Of a DNA stretch of 64,000 nt, positions 59,613 through 64,000 are shown piece after piece (position 1 is the stretch's first letter; each line of letters begins with the position of its first letter). This DNA is from Bettongia penicillata ogilbyi (taxonomy: Eukaryota; Chordata; Mammalia; Diprotodontia; Potoroidae). Below the pieces are notes generated by a model. That model was not told the DNA's origin. It did not search any database and saw only the letters and a program-made list of their open reading frames with translations. The translations under genes and the position numbers were made by a program. The DNA lies in assembly GCA_023548195.1 (NCBI GenBank), contig JAJHZJ010000121.1, positions 4,870,180 through 4,934,179 of the forward strand, given 5' to 3'.

Positions 59613-59870
59613 GGGGCAATTGGGTGGTGCAATAGATAGAGTCCAAGTTCTGGAGTCAGGAAGACTCATCTTTTTGAGTTCTAATCTGACCTCAGATATG
59701 AGCTGTATGACCCTGGGCAAGTCACTTACTCCTATTTGCCTCAGTTTCTCATCAATTAAATAATCTAGAGAAGGAATTGGCAAATCACTCCAGGATATTT
59801 GCCAAGGAAACACCCCAAAATGGGATTATGAAGAGCGGTACATGACTGAAAAACAATGAACAAGAACAGA
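59613..59870 (+). repeat. Marsupial tRNA-derived SINE, full length
   Basis: GGGGCAATTGGGTGGTGCAA, AGTTCTGGAGTCAGGAAGAC, GACCCTGGGCAAGTCACTTA and the CCAAGGAAACACCCCAAAAT tail are in order. TCATTTT on both sides is a likely short target duplication. Confidence 0.9.
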
Positions 59871-60133
59871 TTCATTTTACTTGGCAGTTACAGCTGCACT
59901 TCCAATGAGGTTTTCCCATGCTATCCCTCCTCGTTATGAACTTTGAGTCTTTTAATGACTTAATATTCACACGAGGTAGTGAGTGAGAGGCAAGATGACA
60001 CGTCATAGAATAAAAAAACCAACATTAGTCTTGTAGATAGAAAGAGCTGTGACTGAATGAGAAAAGTAACCTAACTTGCACGATCCTGAGTTTTCTCATT
60101 GGTAAAATGTGGGTAATAATAACTACGCTGTCT

Positions 60134-60164
<31 letters not shown>

Positions 60165-60168
60165 CACA

Positions 60169-60199
<31 letters not shown>
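60134..60199. repeat. (CA)n microsatellite
   Basis: A 66-bp CA run with one GCA and one CAT interruption. Confidence 0.97.
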
Positions 60200-60684
60200 C
60201 CTTGGTGATAAATGACTAGAAATACTATGGAGAGACTAAGAGGTAACCACTAGCCAGTGGAAAGGCCTTGCGCTCTGTTGGTATCCGGGTAATATCAAGA
60301 AATCAAGAGGCCCCCAGGACACAGAGGTAGACTCTCTATGGACTATGAACAAGAGGACAAAGACAAGAATTCAAGGCCATTGAAGATGTGAGATCTATAT
60401 TGTTGGAAGGAATCTTTAATCAGTGAGCTCATAGAACCATCTAAGGTAAAGTCTGTAACCCATAAGTTTTTTTATGAAGGTCAAATGAGAAAATACATGA
60501 AAGTACTTTGTGAATTTTAATGCATTACATAAAAATGTCATGGCTTCCTGCTTTGTTTTGTACAGTAATGTTTGGTTCTGTGAAACCTGTCATTTAATTG
60601 GTGTAGGGAAATTGCAGTGAGGAAACCCTTTCTTATCCACAACTGCTATGTAAAATTATAGTCTTAGATTTATGGTTAGGGCAC

Positions 60685-60870
60685 CAAGAGGTTAAATCAC
60701 TTGCCCAGGTCACACATCCACAATGTCACAGGAAGAGCACAGATTTAGAGATCATTCTGTCCAACCATTTCATTTTACAGTTGGGGAAACTGAGTCCCAG
60801 AGAATAGAAAGGAATGGGATTTGAATGCATGTCTTCCTGACTAAGATCGTCTCTGTATTGATTGTGCCAT
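60685..60870 (-). repeat. MIR-type SINE, two overlapping copies
   Basis: AGGTTAAATCACTTGCCCAG, GGTCACACATCC and again TTACAGTTGGGGAAACTGAG, GCATGTCTTCCTGAC show two diverged antisense copies. Confidence 0.6.
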
Positions 60871-60974
60871 TTTATATCTGAAAGATGGTATTACGATTGT
60901 TTCTTCCTTATTTGTTGAAGGTACAGCACAACAACAGAAAGGTAGAATTGGTCATTTCTTACCTCCTCATAGCG

Positions 60975-61180
60975 TTAAGAACGGTGGCAAGGACCTTGAG
61001 ATTAGGGTCAGAATAGGTCCTAGCTCTGACGCTTCCTCATTATGTAACCAGGGGAAAATTTCATTTCTTTTCTCTGAACTTCTTGGGTAAAATGAGGATA
61101 AATCTTCCTTCACAGGGCTTCCTTGTGAGCAAAGTGCTTTGCAGACCTTGAAGTCCCATATACTTGTAGGTTATTATCGG
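60975..61180 (+). repeat. MIR-like SINE
   Basis: ATTAGGGTCAGAATAGGTCC, TAACCAGGGGAAAATTTC and GTGCTTTGCAGACCTTGAAG are in order. Confidence 0.65.
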
Positions 61181-61194
61181 TAAGCCTCAAGGGG

Positions 61195-61435
61195 CAATGG
61201 AACAAGGGTGGTATTGGGAATGAAAACACATAGATTAAATCCCATCTCTGGTACAAATAATCTCCATGACCTGGAGCAAGTCACTTAAATCTCTCTGAGA
61301 TCTCCTCATCTTTAAAACTTCCTGAGTTTCCTCATCTTTAAAGAGTGGGATTTGGAATAGATCAAGGGTTCTTAGGCCTTTTTATTTTGTTTGTTTCAGG
61401 TCTCTTCTAGTTCTAAAATCTGTCATCCTAGACAC
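61195..61435 (+). repeat. MIR-like SINE
   Basis: GACCTGGAGCAAGTCACTTA, GAGTTTCCTCATCTTTAAAG and GGTCTCTTCTAGTTCTAAAA are in order, with a small insertion near 61365-61400. Confidence 0.7.
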
Positions 61436-61450
61436 TAGATTCTGTTGTGG

Positions 61451-61472
61451 TCTCCCTCCCTCCCTCCCTCCT
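61451..61472. repeat. (CCCT)n short tract
   Basis: Five CTCC/CCCT units in a row. Confidence 0.85.
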
Positions 61473-63184
61473 CTCTGCCTTTTTCTTCATTCAACAGTCA
61501 TTTCTATCTGCATAGAGTATCACTTCTAGGCTCAGTCCAGCTTCACTGCTCAAGTAGCTGAAAGTTGTCATTTATTTTTATGTTTTGCTTCACTGCTTTT
61601 GAAGTGCTTTTCTCAATTCTTAGCCCTCCTCTAGGTTGTTTCGCTAGCAGCATGACCTACTTTACATTCTAACTTGCCATACAGTCATGCCCTCTCCCTC
61701 TCTCCTTCAATTTTCATTTTCTTTTGTTTTTAAATAGCTTGCATCTACTCTGTGCTTTCACCCATGCTCATCTCTACAGATAGCCTAAAGATGGCCCTTT
61801 AGCTGAAATGTCACCTTTAATCTTATTTCCTTCCTCTAGTGTGAACTTTATTAATAAGTGCTAGTTTTGTTTAATTTGAAGCTTACGCCTAAAACTCAGC
61901 AGGAGTCTGACCAGCAGACTATCCCTGGTTTTGTTTCGCCATTTACAATCATGTCCTACCCTATATTATCTTGCAGCCTGTGGCTGGAAACAATTTCCAT
62001 TTTTTAATACCTTGACACAAAGTGGAATTTAATCATAACAATATAAATTAGGATATTTTTGATGAGGATACACTATCAAATGACTTTTGAAAAGTCAAGC
62101 TATTTAATTTACACTGGGCTATTTTGCATTTTGGTCAATGAATATAGATTTTTAATATATAGATACTATGTCAACTCTGGTAGGGCATTGTTCCTCTGGT
62201 ATGTGTATTTAAAAAGTAATTAAGATTATTTTTAACGCCTGTCAAAGTTTTCATCTTTAAACATTTCCTTATCAAATTTATTCTTTGAAACCACTATAAG
62301 GGAAAGTATATACAACCTAGTGTTTCCTTCTTGTGATAAAAGTCATATACAGTCTTATACAGCAGTCATAGACAAAACTGGTTTGGGAAGGAGGGCATTT
62401 TTATCAGACTTAGCTAAAGGACAATGTGAGAGGATAGAAACAGAGAGCAAATAAATCATCTGATAAAAGGGTAGTCCAAAAGATGTACCAAATAATGCTT
62501 ATGGAATATGCATTCACTGTGCATCCTGAGTTTAATTTTTATTCTAGGCTGACAAATTAGTGCTCTCCAGGGGACAATGAGGTGGCATGCTGCTTTTTGT
62601 TCCAGTACAAGCTGTAGGAAAACATGTTTTGCCATTTGTCACATGCCTGGCCCTGCAAAAACTGAATCACACACAGTCAGGCAGCACCACTGGCCAGAGT
62701 AGATAACAATTATAACTAGCTATTCCTTAAACATGGCTTTTTATGATTATTAAAATAGTTCACAGGAAAGAAATAAATATGTACTATAGGGTTTTAATTA
62801 AATCCATGTTTAAACTCAACACAAAATCATAAAATGGAGATTAAGATGACTAAAATACAGTCCAAGATTGTATATTACAAACTATTACACATTCAAATTA
62901 GTTTCTTTGGAAAAAAAATCTTATAAATGGGACATCACACTTAACTTTCATCAATTTCAATACTTTGTATCAAGATTACCTGTCAAGTGCTGAAGAAGAA
63001 CTGGTTACTAATAGGGCATCCAGAATTTTATTTCTCTACAATACCACTTAGAAACAGCAAGCACGGTATGTTAATAATTGTAAATATTATAAAGTAATTT
63101 AAATAATTATTATAAATAACAATTTAAAACTAAATATAAAATTAATAAAGCACTTATTAACAAATCTCACACCAGCAAAAAGAT

Positions 63185-63305
63185 AGGGGCCTGGTGTTGG
63201 AGTTGGGAATACCTGAGCTTTGACATATGTTGCCTATGTGATCCTGGGCAAATTATTCAGTCTCTCAGTACCTGAGCCAACTCTAAAATAAGAGAAGAAC
63301 TCGAT
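63185..63305 (+). repeat. MIR-type SINE fragment
   Basis: TTGGAGTTGGGAATACCTGA, GTGATCCTGGGCAAATTATT and CTCTCAGTACC are in order. Confidence 0.65.
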
Positions 63306-63504
63306 TGAAGGAATTTCCCTGTAGCAACAAAATCAAAGGTCCAATTCCTCTTCCTCCTGCCTGTCCTAGATACCACCTAGAAGACATTATAGGTTAACAA
63401 ACTAAAATATAGCAGAATCATGTATTCAAGCAGTTGCACAACTTAAAATGTGATCTGACATAGTTATAATTTACAAAACCCTGCAGGTTCCTTTCTTGTT
63501 CCTT

Positions 63505-63610
63505 CCTCGTTGCTGAGATAAAGAAACATTTATGAAACACTATGTGTTAAGCACTTGGGATGCAAGCAGAAAAAGGTCATAGAAAAAGTCCTGCTCTCCA
63601 ATTCATATCA
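63505..63610 (+). repeat. Old interspersed repeat fragment, as at 430
   Basis: CACTATGTGTTAAGCACTTG and GGATGCAAGCAGAAAAAGGT match the 430-560 family. Confidence 0.5.
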
Positions 63611-64000
63611 CAAAGGGGAGGTGATGCATTCAAGAAAGCTCAATTGCATAACAGTTTGAAAAGCCTGGAAGTCCTCCATCTCATCTAAAGGAAGAGAGCT
63701 GTTGAATTTCACATTATTCAAGCCATATGAGAAATCAAGTTGTCTAGGTAAAGAATGTATTCTCCCAGAAGGGGCTGGCCTTCCCACTTTATAGCTGTCC
63801 TGGATGGGATCTAGGTCAGAAAGCATTGTTTAGTAATTATGGACATTTTTTCAATAGCTCTTTTTTGGTAATATTATCCAAGATAATTTCCCTATATTTG
63901 GCGTCCTCTTTTCTTTCTTTCATTTTGAGAATTGATTCTTGAATATTCTAAAGATTTTGTTGCCTTTTATGTATCATCCGGGAACTCTTCCCATTTTACT

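Larger units (their letters stand above)
56272..64000 (-). other. NALCN: NALCN intron upstream of exon A (incomplete)
   Basis: The acceptor ends TTTTGTAG at 56279-56272. The intron extends off the right edge. The preceding exon, which should encode the pore and the first half of the domain II S6 helix, was not found. The near end is occupied by a HAL1/L1 composite, then SINE and MIR fragments. Stretches 58040-59150, 59880-60130, 60210-60680, 61480-63180 and 63620-64000 show nothing recognisable. Confidence 0.85.

Noticed and set aside
59583..59813. 76-codon minus-strand frame
   Set aside because: It is the antisense translation of a full-length SINE.
56280..64000. Preceding NALCN exon (domain II pore and S6)
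   Set aside because: No matching hydrophobic stretch with splice sites was found on the minus strand.

Overview
The window is intronic, repeat-rich nuclear DNA from a mammal, most likely a marsupial. Three short minus-strand exons match NALCN, the sodium leak channel. The marsupial call rests on repeat content: tRNA-derived SINEs of the type common in marsupial genomes, a LINE-1 lineage with a marsupial-like 3' end, a roughly 500-bp repeat I recognise from marsupial sequence, and many old MIR, L2 and CR1/L3-like copies. The species cannot be fixed from sequence alone.

Gene layout, read right to left on the minus strand. Exon A (56271-56197) encodes the end of the domain II S6 helix and the start of the II-III linker. 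A 43.4-kb intron follows. Exons B (12795-12659) and C (10792-10651) encode the next part of the II-III linker and are separated by a 1.87-kb intron. The splice phases are 0, 2 and 0, and the three translations join without a gap (25, then 45 plus a split Arg, then 47 codons). Exon C ends in a GC donor instead of GT. The next exon downstream is not in the window, so at least 10.6 kb of intron fills the left end. The preceding exon is not found either, so at least 7.7 kb of intron fills the right end. No other functional gene is supported.

Mobile DNA inside the introns. The best-defined insertions are: a 2.8-kb HAL1-like element at 34589-37416 (LINE-1 5' end plus a decayed ORF1, no ORF2) inside an 18-bp target-site duplication; a 478-bp solo retroviral-type LTR at 51958-52435 inside a perfect 6-bp duplication; a 205-bp hAT-type element at 14465-14669 with terminal inverted repeats and an 8-bp duplication, nested in a MIR; and a composite HAL1/L1 fragment at 56350-58034 that begins only about 78 bp upstream of the exon A acceptor. 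Many smaller SINE, MIR and L2 copies fill the rest. Simple repeats include a 210-bp CCTT array, a 120-bp CATC array and a TA/TG/TA tract.

Other local structure: a 28-bp perfect inverted repeat and a separate ~147-bp direct duplication lie together at 645-1712, and a perfect palindrome matching the RFX-dimer (X-box) consensus sits at 4201-4214. Repeat family names are given from memory of consensus sequences, not from a database search, and most repeat boundaries are good to about 10-20 bases.
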